Positions 1-7,371 of a stretch of DNA of 64,000 nt are shown one piece after another. The stretch spans positions 186,001 to 250,000 of the forward strand of contig JAGQSC010000017.1 of assembly GCA_020439745.1 (NCBI GenBank), read 5' to 3'. The notes beneath the pieces were generated by a model. The model saw only the letters and a list, made by a program, of their open reading frames with translations, was not told where the DNA came from and did no database searches. The position numbers were made by a program, and so were the translations under genes. Each line of letters opens with the position of its first letter. Position 1 is the stretch's first letter. This DNA comes from Acidobacteriota bacterium (GTDB lineage: Bacteria; Acidobacteriota; Holophagae; Acanthopleuribacterales; Acanthopleuribacteraceae).

Positions 1-694
1 TGACTTCGCCTAAGACTGAGTTCTGGATGCCCATTCTTACGAGAAACGGTAGACATCGTTCGTGATTGATCAACTCAGACATGGTTCCTTGAAAACAAGG
101 GCCTGAACCTGTAATGACCAGAAATTGGTCTGTGAAATACATCAATTCATGCATGTGATGGGTGGTGATGAGCATGTCCATATCATGTTCGACGCACCAT
201 TGATCGATGAATTGCATGATTGACGCACGATGTGTGGCGTCGAGACCTGTGAACGGTTCATCCAGCAGCAGCAAGCGTCGCCGGCTGATTAGTGCACGAC
301 CAATGCTGAGTCGTTGCTGTTGGCCGCCCGATAAGTGCCTGGGCAATTTTTGAAGCACTGATTCAAGACCCAGTGCTTCAACAACTCGATCATCCAGCGC
401 CCCAGCAAAGGTCAGGTTGTCTCTCGCAGTTAGATGGGGGAACAAACGAGGTTCCTGAAACACATACGCGATGCTTCGTTGATGAGGTGCCCATTTCGAT
501 GACCCGCCGTGCCACAGCTGGCCCCGATATTCGATGGTCGCTTGCTCGGGATACGTCAGACCGGCAACGGTTCTGAGAAGGGAAGTTTTTCCGGCACCCG
601 AAGGGCCCAGGACAGCCAGACGATTGCCTGAGATATGGCTGTCGACGTGGAGATGAAACCCGTGGTAATTCAGTTTGAATCGAACAATCATCAT
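1..694 (-). CDS. modC: Molybdate ABC transporter ATP-binding protein ModC (partial, 3' end outside window)
   Basis: This is the ATPase subunit of a molybdate-type ABC importer and powers uptake through ModB. Reading left from ATG at 694, 231 codons stay open to the window edge, so the C-terminus (including any Mop/TOBE domain) is not seen. Visible motifs are Walker A GPSGAGKT (residues 30-37), Q-loop Q80, signature LSGGQQQR (121-128) and Walker B LLLLDEP (141-147). The ATG overlaps the modB stop as ATGA, indicating translational coupling. The ATPase motifs alone would fit any ABC importer; the molybdate assignment comes from the adjacent modA and modB. Tungstate specificity is possible. Confidence 0.9.
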   Translation of the reverse strand, partial: MMIVRFKLNYHGFHLHVDSHISGNRLAVLGPSGAGKTSLLRTVAGLTYPEQATIEYRGQLWHGGSSKWAPHQRSIAYVFQEPRLFPHLTARDNLTFAGALDDRVVEALGLESVLQKLPRHLSGGQQQRLSIGRALISRRRLLLLDEPFTGLDATHRASIMQFIDQWCVEHDMDMLITTHHMHELMYFTDQFLVITGSGPCFQGTMSELINHERCLPFLVRMGIQNSVLGEV

Positions 695-1362
695 CGATCT
701 TTCCGTCCTGATACCCATTCACTTGCTGCCACTGCAACCACTGATACGGCGGCACATATCAGGGTAAGGCGCAGGGCAGCTGCATCGCCATCCGGTTGTT
801 GCACGGCATTGTAGATGGCCAAGGGAAGGGTTTGCGTTTCGCCAGGAATGGATGCGCATAGTGTGACGGTGGCGCCGAATTCGCCGAATGCGCGGCTAAA
901 TGCCAGCACCGATCCGCCAATTAGGCCGGATTTCAGGAGCGGTAGCGTGATTCGACCAAACGTTTTGAGTGGCGAACTGCCAAGGCATATGGCGGCTTCT
1001 TCAAGCCGCCAATCGTGTCGTTCAATCGCAACGACCATAGACCGAATCATAAGTGGGAAACTTGTGATCCAACTGGCCAAGACGGCGCCTTTCCAATTGA
1101 AGGCGATAACCAGCCCAACCTGGCTCAGCAAGGCACCCAGGCTATGGTTGGGCGAGAACATGAGCAATAAAAGGTATCCCATCACCACGGGCGGGACTAC
1201 CAGTGGCAGCAGGGTCACGGACCGCCAGAATGGTTTCCAGGGTATGGCGCTGCGTGTGAGTGCCCAAGCGACTGCGAATCCGGTGGGCAGGTTCAATGCC
1301 GTTGCGGCCAAGGCTACTTTGATCGACAGCCAGAGGGCCTGCCATTCCAGGTCAGAGAGCAT
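691..1362 (-). CDS. modB: Molybdate ABC transporter permease ModB
   Basis: Inner-membrane permease of the molybdate importer, 223 aa, with several hydrophobic segments and the cytoplasmic EAA-type coupling loop (EEAAICLGSSPLKTFGRITLP, near residues 141-161) followed by a C-terminal helix pair. The ATG at 1362 is chosen because it overlaps the modA stop (TGATG) and yields the usual N-terminus (MLSDLEWQALWLSIKVAL). A longer reading frame up to 1425 would lie inside modA. The length matches the ModB family (about 220-230 aa). It sits between modA and modC with overlaps at both ends. Confidence 0.92.
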   Translation of the reverse strand: MLSDLEWQALWLSIKVALAATALNLPTGFAVAWALTRSAIPWKPFWRSVTLLPLVVPPVVMGYLLLLMFSPNHSLGALLSQVGLVIAFNWKGAVLASWITSFPLMIRSMVVAIERHDWRLEEAAICLGSSPLKTFGRITLPLLKSGLIGGSVLAFSRAFGEFGATVTLCASIPGETQTLPLAIYNAVQQPDGDAAALRLTLICAAVSVVAVAASEWVSGRKDR

Positions 1363-2039
1363 CAACGACAAGGTTGGAAACCTTGGCGCCCGAATACGTC
1401 TGAGTTGGCAAGGCTCGTGAACCATTCCGGTGGAGGATCGAGGAAAACGGCCTGGTAGCGAATCGGGTCATGGGTATCTGAATCGATGGGTTGATGGATG
1501 TGCAAGTGATATCGGATGGCATCTGACTTGTAAACCACAGCATAGGCGACCATGCCCGTGCTGAGGTAACGAATACACGTGCGTGCATCAGGTGCTGGGA
1601 CGATTCTGTGTTCCATGTGTTTCCACAGGTTCATAGATGTAAGCGCCTGTCGACCGTACATGCCTTGTGGCACATGAACGGGGTCTCCCATGGCAATACG
1701 GACGTTGTCGGTAAAGGGGTCATCGTCCCTTGGACCGCTCGAGGCAATTACCAACTGGTTAGACCACAAGCACATCACGGGAAGGGCGGTATGGACCCTT
1801 TTCGTCCATCGGTCGTGCGCGGAGATGAATAGATCTGCCGAGGCACCAGCCTCTAACTGCCGCGCTAACTGCGAGGAACTGCCATATACCACTTGTATCT
1901 TGCTAGTGAGGTTGAGCTCTTCTATGGCTTGGTCAAGTGTACCTGCCAAACTAGAGGCTGCATAGATGGTGTACGTCTCTTGGCGCGTGTGACATTCAAC
2001 CGTGATGGCGAGGCAAACGTAGGCCAACAGACGAATCAC
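1362..2039 (-). CDS. modA: Molybdate-binding periplasmic protein ModA
   Basis: Substrate-binding protein of 225 aa that captures molybdate or tungstate in the periplasm. It has a short hydrophobic signal (MIRLLAYVCLAITVE), then the family's first binding-loop region YAASSLAGTLDQAIEEL and YGSSSQLARQLEAGASADLF, where backbone and Ser hydroxyls hold the oxyanion. The start is GTG at 2039, overlapping the upstream gene's TGA by GTGA. The Cys after the signal sequence is preceded by Glu, so a lipobox is not convincing. The gene is slightly short for the family (about 230-260 aa). Confidence 0.9.
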   Translation of the reverse strand: MIRLLAYVCLAITVECHTRQETYTIYAASSLAGTLDQAIEELNLTSKIQVVYGSSSQLARQLEAGASADLFISAHDRWTKRVHTALPVMCLWSNQLVIASSGPRDDDPFTDNVRIAMGDPVHVPQGMYGRQALTSMNLWKHMEHRIVPAPDARTCIRYLSTGMVAYAVVYKSDAIRYHLHIHQPIDSDTHDPIRYQAVFLDPPPEWFTSLANSDVFGRQGFQPCR

Positions 2040-2734
2040 AGGGTGCGTTTCATCTGGTAACCTGAAGGAATGGACATCAATTGCATCTCGTCCTCATAGT
2101 AAGGCTCGATTTGAGTGAGTGTAGATGTGGTCTTTATTTTGTGTCCTTCTAACTCCACCGATGTGATGGTCTGAACCGGTACGCCGCGTATGGCGCGAAG
2201 GATCTCGTTGATCAGATATTTCACATCACCAGGAGGAGCGGTTCCGATAGCTGAATACCAGATTTTGCGCACGTAGCTTTTGGTCATCAAATGGTGGTAG
2301 GCAGTCCAGATTGTCGTTTCCATCCCGTATTCAGGGGGATAGAGCAGACGATATTCCTCACACACAAATGATCCAATTTTCTTGCGATTTCCCGTTTTTT
2401 CAGCGATCGGCGATCGCCGTTCCAGCGTACCTTCCTTGATGGGGGCGAGCCCAATCAAACTCAGTCTTGATTCGTCCTTAGGCACCGGCGCACGAGAGAT
2501 TTGATAGGTTTTCGTGTTGTGATCAATGACGTAGACAATATGTATATCCAAATCGTAAATGATGGTCGTGTTTAGGTCCAACCGATCGGTTCTAACTCGG
2601 TTCTTTCCTACCCAGGTGTGATTCTCAAGGACAATCGCCTCGGATCCGGGGTAGTCGATCTTAACGACTTCTTTGAGATAGAACCCAGTAGGTTTTTCTG
2701 TTTGAGCTAAGAGCCCGAAAAGCGCGAGCAGCAA
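2036..2734 (-). CDS. Secreted protein of unknown function (DUF4412-like layout)
   Basis: A 232-aa protein with a hydrophobic N-terminus (MLLALFGLLAQ) and a mainly beta-strand body. Its repeated pattern of 'KNRVRTDRLDL', 'YVIDHNTKTYQI' and 'CEEYRLLYPP' resembles DUF4412/outer-membrane lipoprotein-sorting-like domains that bind lipid in other proteins; this is a loose resemblance only. The start is TTG at 2734, 3 bases after the stop of the GWxTD gene and without a clear ribosome binding site, suggesting coupling. Its stop overlaps modA. The protein at 24876-25502 has a similar layout (VALDHINKTY, then CEVYFYRQ). Function unknown. Confidence 0.7.
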   Translation of the reverse strand: MLLALFGLLAQTEKPTGFYLKEVVKIDYPGSEAIVLENHTWVGKNRVRTDRLDLNTTIIYDLDIHIVYVIDHNTKTYQISRAPVPKDESRLSLIGLAPIKEGTLERRSPIAEKTGNRKKIGSFVCEEYRLLYPPEYGMETTIWTAYHHLMTKSYVRKIWYSAIGTAPPGDVKYLINEILRAIRGVPVQTITSVELEGHKIKTTSTLTQIEPYYEDEMQLMSIPSGYQMKRTL

Positions 2735-2737
2735 GGT

Positions 2738-4234
2738 TTAGTCTTTTTGAACCTCTATTTCAGTTTGAGACACAAGAATATCACCGTTTGTCAACTCTAC
2801 CTCAGCGCGAAACTGGTAGGAACCGCTTTTGAGGTTGTTGGTACTGATCTCAGGGTGACAAATCATGGCTGATTCGCCCAAAGGCGTCATCTCTTCAGGG
2901 TAGAGCGTCCAGCTCTTGACGGTTTGGTCGCCACTCAACAGGAGAATCTTGATGTCGTCGGTCGTTGGAAGAGGTTTTTGATTGACGATTTCAAAAATCG
3001 GGTAAAACACATCGCCCTGCCGAATGAGGTTGCTGAGCTTGGGTGTAAAGGGCCTGTTATCAAGTTTGAAGTTGGCCTTATCTAAAGAAATGTCAGGGTC
3101 CATAATGGCGACCGGTGTCATGGCAGGAGTGTCTTGAGGAAAACCCTCCACGTCAATTTGGTTTTGCCAATATGAAAGCTCGCCCTTCGAGTCCTTCAAT
3201 TGTATTTGCAGGGTGTAACGTCCCGGTTCCAGCATTCGGGCAACTTCAAAGGTGTAATGGGATTGCCTTTTCCAGGCCGCACGGTTGGGAAAACTAAGTT
3301 GTTGATTCTGATCGTCAGAAATAATGGTCTTGTGTTCCTTCGTCAATGCGTACTTCAACTGAAAGGCCAAAGTGATCTCTTTACCGTCATCGACAGGAAG
3401 CGTATCGGTGGGGAACCCGACGCGAATTAAGGTCAGTGTCTTGCCACTGGCGCTAAAAAAACGTGCGGATCGTGCTGCGATACCCACGCGATTAGCGGCT
3501 TGTGTGTCGAAGGCCGTAGTGGTGGTGGTGGTTTCTGTGGGTGTGGGTACGGGTATCGCCCGCGTTGGTACGGCGGAGCTGGTGGCAGCTTCCACGACGT
3601 CGACTGATTGCAAGTTTTCTGAGGTTGCGTGAACAGGTGCTTCCTCCAGATCCGGATGAACGATAAATTCGTACTTAATTCGCCGAAGCAGACGATCCAT
3701 CTGAGCATCCACCAGGGCTACATAGTCACCGAAACTGTTCTTGGGGACCATTTGAACGAGCGCGCGCCGTCTTCCGTTACCAAAGTCGAGATCGTTGTAA
3801 ATCCATAGTTCGGCAGGAAAATGGGGGAAGGGGTTTCTGTAGTTGAAACCAACGAGCATGGGATCCGTGCGATACTCAACGGCATCCGGTTTCCCCAACA
3901 ACATATAGACATAACCTCGATCAGTTCGAGGAGGGCGTCCGACAAATTCGCGGTAGTGTGTGACGACATAATCCATGCGCGCTTCGTATTCTTCTTTAAA
4001 AGCATTGCGATCATCGTCTAGGTTTTCGTCTCGTTTGGCCCAAAAAAGGTCCACAAAGGCTTTTCGCTCCAAATGAGTATTGCATTCTTTCTTAAAAGCC
4101 TTGCGTTCGTCAGGTGTAATAATCAATTCCACCGATTTCAACCAGGCCTTTTCGTCGTCAGTCATGGGCAAGTTGCCAGCGATCAGTGGCATTGCTGCCC
4201 CGATTAATGTGATGGTGAGCACAGTTAGCTTCAT
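2738..4234 (-). CDS. GWxTD domain-containing secreted protein
   Basis: A 498-aa protein with a signal peptide (MKLTVLTITLIGAAMPLIAG). The N-terminal half carries the GWxTD domain: FWAKRDENLDDDRNAFKEEY near residues 64-83, then GRPPRTDRGYVYMLLGKPD, the family's conserved 'tDRG...GkPd' core (the GWxTD motif itself is altered to PPRTD). A Pro/Thr-rich linker with a run of Thr (VPTPTETTTTTT) at about 230-245 separates it from a beta-rich C-terminal half. GWxTD proteins are typical of Acidobacteria and have no established biochemical role. It has a good GGAGG ribosome binding site and is the first gene of the unit that continues into modABC. Confidence 0.88.
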   Translation of the reverse strand: MKLTVLTITLIGAAMPLIAGNLPMTDDEKAWLKSVELIITPDERKAFKKECNTHLERKAFVDLFWAKRDENLDDDRNAFKEEYEARMDYVVTHYREFVGRPPRTDRGYVYMLLGKPDAVEYRTDPMLVGFNYRNPFPHFPAELWIYNDLDFGNGRRRALVQMVPKNSFGDYVALVDAQMDRLLRRIKYEFIVHPDLEEAPVHATSENLQSVDVVEAATSSAVPTRAIPVPTPTETTTTTTAFDTQAANRVGIAARSARFFSASGKTLTLIRVGFPTDTLPVDDGKEITLAFQLKYALTKEHKTIISDDQNQQLSFPNRAAWKRQSHYTFEVARMLEPGRYTLQIQLKDSKGELSYWQNQIDVEGFPQDTPAMTPVAIMDPDISLDKANFKLDNRPFTPKLSNLIRQGDVFYPIFEIVNQKPLPTTDDIKILLLSGDQTVKSWTLYPEEMTPLGESAMICHPEISTNNLKSGSYQFRAEVELTNGDILVSQTEIEVQKD

Positions 4235-4347
4235 TGCTTACCTCCAGCAAAGCGGATATTGAATAGAAGCATGAGCCTTGCCAAATCCGCGGAAACGCGC
4301 ATGGTTAAGAGTTTAGCTCATATTTGTATGGGAACCACCCCATGGTT

Positions 4348-4365
4348 TGTCCACCATGGTGGACA
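4348..4365. promoter_or_regulatory. Perfect 18-bp palindrome in a divergent intergenic region
   Basis: TGTCCACCATGGTGGACA reads identically on both strands, with no spacer. It lies in the 216-bp gap between the divergent GWxTD gene (minus) and the receiver-FapA gene (plus), about 85 bp before the latter. No T-run follows it, so an operator for a dimeric regulator is more likely than a terminator. The regulator is unknown. Confidence 0.4.
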
Positions 4366-4450
4366 CCTGCTGTGCCTCTGAAAGCTGGCAGTGAGGTGCA
4401 ACCACTGATAGAATGAGCCACCGATTGAGATTTGATGTTTAGGCGTGTTC

Positions 4451-5656
4451 ATGGATTCAATTCGTGTACTGCTCTTACAACCTGACTTGGAGAAAGCCCA
4501 GGTTGCGGCCGATAGCCTCGCAAAGCTTGGGGTCCATGAACTGGAGTGCGTTGCCAACGGCATGGAATGCATTGCCTGTTATGAGTCTTATCGCCCACAT
4601 TTGGTGGTCGTCGATGCGACTACCGACGAGATGCCGATCCGTTTTATTGTGCAGGCCATGCGTCAATTGGACTCGGGCCCCCACATATTCGTTTGGTCAG
4701 AAACATCAGACATCGGCGCTCAGTCGGAGGCACGTGCCATTGGGGCCCATGGTGTGGTGACGATTCCACTTGATATTGCAGACATTACACAACTGCTGGG
4801 TGACTTGACTGCCATGGACGAACCCACAGATGACGAGACCATTGCAGGGTTTGTGGATGATTCGTCTTCTCTGTGGGACATACGTGCCGAACGCAGGCAA
4901 CGGCTTGACGTAGAAGGCGCCGAACTCAATCGCCGGCGGTCCTTCTATCACGAGGGTGACTTACGCGTGGTTGGCAACCTGAGGGGTATTGAGTCCCTGG
5001 AAGTGACTGGACTCCTGGAGATCAATGGAAATGTCCAAGACGCTCATATCCTTTGTAAGGGTGATTTGGTGGTTCGCGGTGGCATCAATGACTGCGGCCG
5101 AATGGGAATTTTTGCAAGGCGCTCCATGGAAGTGGGTCGCATCAAAGACTCGATGATCGTATGCGGTGGGGCCTTGTTGTTGGGCGAAACCTGCGAGAAT
5201 TCAGTCGTCAATGTGGCGGGTCGGTTTATTGGTAAGTCACGCTCAAGCGTGCTTGCCGGCGGGAAAACGCGCGTAGGTGAGCACTTGATGATCGGCATCC
5301 TGGGGGATGAAAGTGCGGTCGAGACCGAGGTTGAATTAGCTGCAAAGATCTTTTATCAACACTGGATCGCACACCGTCGAAAACTGTTCCGTGAGGCTGG
5401 CTCGATGAACGTCATCGACCGGGGACGTCAGCAATGGTTTGAACGACAGGTTTCCAGTCGACTGTGTTACCATCTTCAAGCTGACCTTTGTGCTCAGTGG
5501 ATTTATCCTGGCATCAAGGTGAGAGTGGGCGAACTCGAGGAGATGATTGTGCATCCTCTTTCCGCGCCCGTACGCGTCCATTTGGCGCAACAGTCCAATG
5601 GGTACACGATCGCCTTCGCCAGACGAAAAGATCCGGTGACCATTGCGACGAAGTAG
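4451..5656 (+). CDS. Degenerate response-regulator receiver fused to FapA (DUF342)-like beta-helix domain
   Basis: A 401-aa cytoplasmic protein. Residues 1-120 fold like a CheY receiver (LLLQPD after strand 1, VVVDAT with the candidate phosphoacceptor Asp55). However, the acidic pair is reduced to one Asp and the conserved Lys-Pro is VTIP, so phosphorylation is doubtful. Residues about 165-290 show the FapA/DUF342 ladder: LEINGNVQDAHILCKGDLVV, RGGINDCGRMGIFARRSME and VNVAGRFIGKSRSSVLAGGK. FapA domains are repetitive beta-helices of unclear biochemistry. ATG at 4451 is preferred to GTG at 4445 because it begins exactly at strand 1. The next gene starts 9 bp downstream. Confidence 0.8.
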   Translation: MDSIRVLLLQPDLEKAQVAADSLAKLGVHELECVANGMECIACYESYRPHLVVVDATTDEMPIRFIVQAMRQLDSGPHIFVWSETSDIGAQSEARAIGAHGVVTIPLDIADITQLLGDLTAMDEPTDDETIAGFVDDSSSLWDIRAERRQRLDVEGAELNRRRSFYHEGDLRVVGNLRGIESLEVTGLLEINGNVQDAHILCKGDLVVRGGINDCGRMGIFARRSMEVGRIKDSMIVCGGALLLGETCENSVVNVAGRFIGKSRSSVLAGGKTRVGEHLMIGILGDESAVETEVELAAKIFYQHWIAHRRKLFREAGSMNVIDRGRQQWFERQVSSRLCYHLQADLCAQWIYPGIKVRVGELEEMIVHPLSAPVRVHLAQQSNGYTIAFARRKDPVTIATK

Positions 5657-5664
5657 GAGTGATT

Positions 5665-6132
5665 GTGATATCCAAGTGGATAGAACATCTAGATGAATGG
5701 GCCGAAAGCGGTGATTTGGCGCTTGTCAAAGTGAAGGCGCTATTGCAGTCCGACACCTTGAATCCGACCAAGCTGCGGGAATTGGCCGACGAGCCCCAGA
5801 AGGGCCAGTATGTCCGACAGGTTCTTCACCATCATGATGGCTATGAACTGGTGTTATTACGTTGGGGTGCGGGTTCAGAAACCTTAACGCATGACCACGG
5901 GTGTGCCGGAACAAGAGGTGCTGTGCTCATTGTGGATGGCATGGTGGGCAATCGCGTCTTTTCGGAGAAGGACGGTAAATTGACATTCCATCGATCGTTT
6001 GATGTACCTGCAGGTGACGTTTTAACCTTTGGTCCCGGGCTCATCCATCAAATGGTGAATGCGCAGCCGGACAAAGAGTCCATGAGTATTCACGTGTACT
6101 TTCCCTGTCTGGAACAAGTCACTTATTTCTAA
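5665..6132 (+). CDS. Cysteine dioxygenase-type cupin
   Basis: A 155-aa mononuclear iron cupin of the cysteine dioxygenase family, which oxidises thiols (cysteine to cysteine sulfinate, or 3-mercaptopropionate in relatives). Metal ligands are visible as H76-D-H78 in 'TLTHDHGCAGT' and H128 in 'GPGLIHQM'. R51 in 'QYVRQVL' matches the residue that binds the substrate carboxylate in family members. GTG at 5665 is chosen because AGGAG ends five bases before it; GTG at 5659 is the alternative. The protein is shorter than mammalian CDO (about 200 aa) but normal for bacteria. Substrate cannot be decided from sequence. Confidence 0.85.
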   Translation: MISKWIEHLDEWAESGDLALVKVKALLQSDTLNPTKLRELADEPQKGQYVRQVLHHHDGYELVLLRWGAGSETLTHDHGCAGTRGAVLIVDGMVGNRVFSEKDGKLTFHRSFDVPAGDVLTFGPGLIHQMVNAQPDKESMSIHVYFPCLEQVTYF

Positions 6133-6227
6133 TTCGCTGCGATTCGGGATTGGCAAGGGGCCGCTTCTCGTTTAGAATGCGGACTTTCGCCGTCGCAACG
6201 GCCCTACTGTTGGCGTCAGCGAAAGTG

Positions 6228-6256
6228 TTGACACGTATCTTGCCCCGTGCTAGCAT
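6228..6256 (+). promoter_or_regulatory. Sigma-70 type promoter of the ribosomal superoperon
   Basis: TTGACA (6228-6233), a 17-bp spacer, and TAGCAT (6251-6256). This is a perfect -35 box and a good -10 box at ideal spacing, 62 bp before the rpsL start. It is the best match to consensus seen in the window and fits the high expression expected of the str/S10 genes. The predicted transcript would have a leader of roughly 55 bases. Confidence 0.8.
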
Positions 6257-6318
6257 CACCGGGTTTGCGCGCACGTTCAGCAATGTGCCGTAACATCGAA
6301 CGATTTCAGGAGTCTGTC

Positions 6319-6699
6319 GTGCCTACCATTAACCAGCTGATTCGCAAAGGTCGAGTCAAGCAAACTGCGAAAACGAAATCACCCGCGTTGCAGGCTTCAC
6401 CGCAACGTCGCGGCGTCTGTACCCGCGTTTACACCACTACGCCCAAGAAGCCGAATTCGGCACTGCGCAAGGTGGCTCGTGTGCGTCTTACCAATGGTAT
6501 TGAAGTGACGAGTTATATTCCGGGTATTGGTCACAACCTCCAGGAGCACTCCATTGTGCTGATTCGTGGAGGCCGTGTAAAAGACCTGCCTGGTGTTCGT
6601 TATCACATAGTTCGTGGCACGTTGGACTCTGTGGGTGTGAACAACAGGGCTCAGGGTCGGTCGAAATACGGCGCGAAGCGCCCGAAGGTCAAGAAGTAA
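6319..6699 (+). CDS. rpsL: 30S ribosomal protein S12
   Basis: 126-aa decoding-centre protein of the small subunit. It begins [11 protein letters not shown] after a GTG start at 6319, placed by AGGAG at 6308-6312; the frame extends further upstream but over the promoter. The universally conserved [12 protein letters not shown] and [12 protein letters not shown] segments are intact. The lysines in these segments are the positions where substitution gives streptomycin resistance in other bacteria, so a sensitive allele is expected. It is the first gene of the str-S10-spc-alpha superoperon, 19 bp before rpsG. Confidence 0.98.
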   Translation: MPTINQLIRKGRVKQTAKTKSPALQASPQRRGVCTRVYTTTPKKPNSALRKVARVRLTNGIEVTSYIPGIGHNLQEHSIVLIRGGRVKDLPGVRYHIVRGTLDSVGVNNRAQGRSKYGAKRPKVKK

Positions 6700-6718
6700 G
6701 GCTGGGAGAATTTAAGTC

Positions 6719-7189
6719 ATGCCGAGAAGACGCAAAGTAGCACCGCGCGAAGTTATACCTGATCCTGTATACAATTCCACCTTGCTCGCCAAGTTTGTTA
6801 ATTGCTTGATGAAGCAGGGTAAGAAGTCGACCGCTGAATCCATTCTTTATGGAGCGTTCGACATTGTTAAAGACAAGAGTGGCGAAGATCCGTTGCGGGT
6901 CTTCAAGAAGGGCTTGGACAACATCAAGCCTTCGCTCGAAGTTAAATCTCGCCGCGTGGGCGGTGCCACCTATCAGGTGCCCATCGAAGTAAGCCCTCGC
7001 CGTCAACTTTCACTTTCAATCCGATGGCTCATCGACTATTCCGCCGCACGCGGCGAAAAGACGATGAGAGAAAAACTCGCCGCCGAAATCCTTGAAGCAG
7101 CGAATAACCGCGGCAATGCCGTCAAGAAGAAGGAAGATACGCACCGTATGGCCGATGCCAACAAGGCTTTCGCCCATTATCGTTGGTAA
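6719..7189 (+). CDS. rpsG: 30S ribosomal protein S7
   Basis: 156-aa primary 16S rRNA-binding protein that nucleates head assembly and contacts E-site tRNA. It shows the family start [15 protein letters not shown], the central [16 protein letters not shown] beta-hairpin region and [15 protein letters not shown]. The length is standard. ATG at 6719 has GGGAGAA upstream. It is followed by a 182-bp gap before fusA that contains inverted repeats. Confidence 0.98.
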   Translation: MPRRRKVAPREVIPDPVYNSTLLAKFVNCLMKQGKKSTAESILYGAFDIVKDKSGEDPLRVFKKGLDNIKPSLEVKSRRVGGATYQVPIEVSPRRQLSLSIRWLIDYSAARGEKTMREKLAAEILEAANNRGNAVKKKEDTHRMADANKAFAHYRW

Positions 7190-7260
7190 AGTAGGTCGGC
7201 GCGCTACCTTAGGTAGTGGGTTGAAACCGCTTTGCAACCGCCTTTTTCTCAACATAGGCA

Positions 7261-7293
7261 CAGGCAAGCAATGGTGCAACGCTAACTTGCCTG
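7261..7293 (+). promoter_or_regulatory. Inverted repeat between rpsG and fusA
   Basis: CAGGCAAG (7261-7268) and CTTGCCTG (7286-7293) can form an 8-bp perfect stem around a 17-base loop. It lies in the largest gap of the superoperon (7190-7371). A weaker stem, GGTTG/CAACC followed by a T-rich stretch, lies just before it at about 7219-7247. Together they could attenuate or process the transcript between rpsG and fusA. No T-run directly follows the 8-bp stem, so its role is uncertain. Confidence 0.35.
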
Positions 7294-7371
7294 GATAAAG
7301 AATCCGTTAGAAAACATTAAACCTATGACCCGGGTAACTGGGTTTTGTCTCGATTCGCGAGGATTGTTGCT

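Noticed and set aside
3510-3570. GTG/GGT-rich repeat tract
   Set aside because: It encodes the Pro/Thr-rich linker (Thr run) of the GWxTD protein, so it is ordinary coding low complexity.
5488-5664. Upstream extension of the cysteine-dioxygenase frame into the receiver-FapA gene
   Set aside because: The added residues are not dioxygenase-like and AGGAG places the start at 5665.
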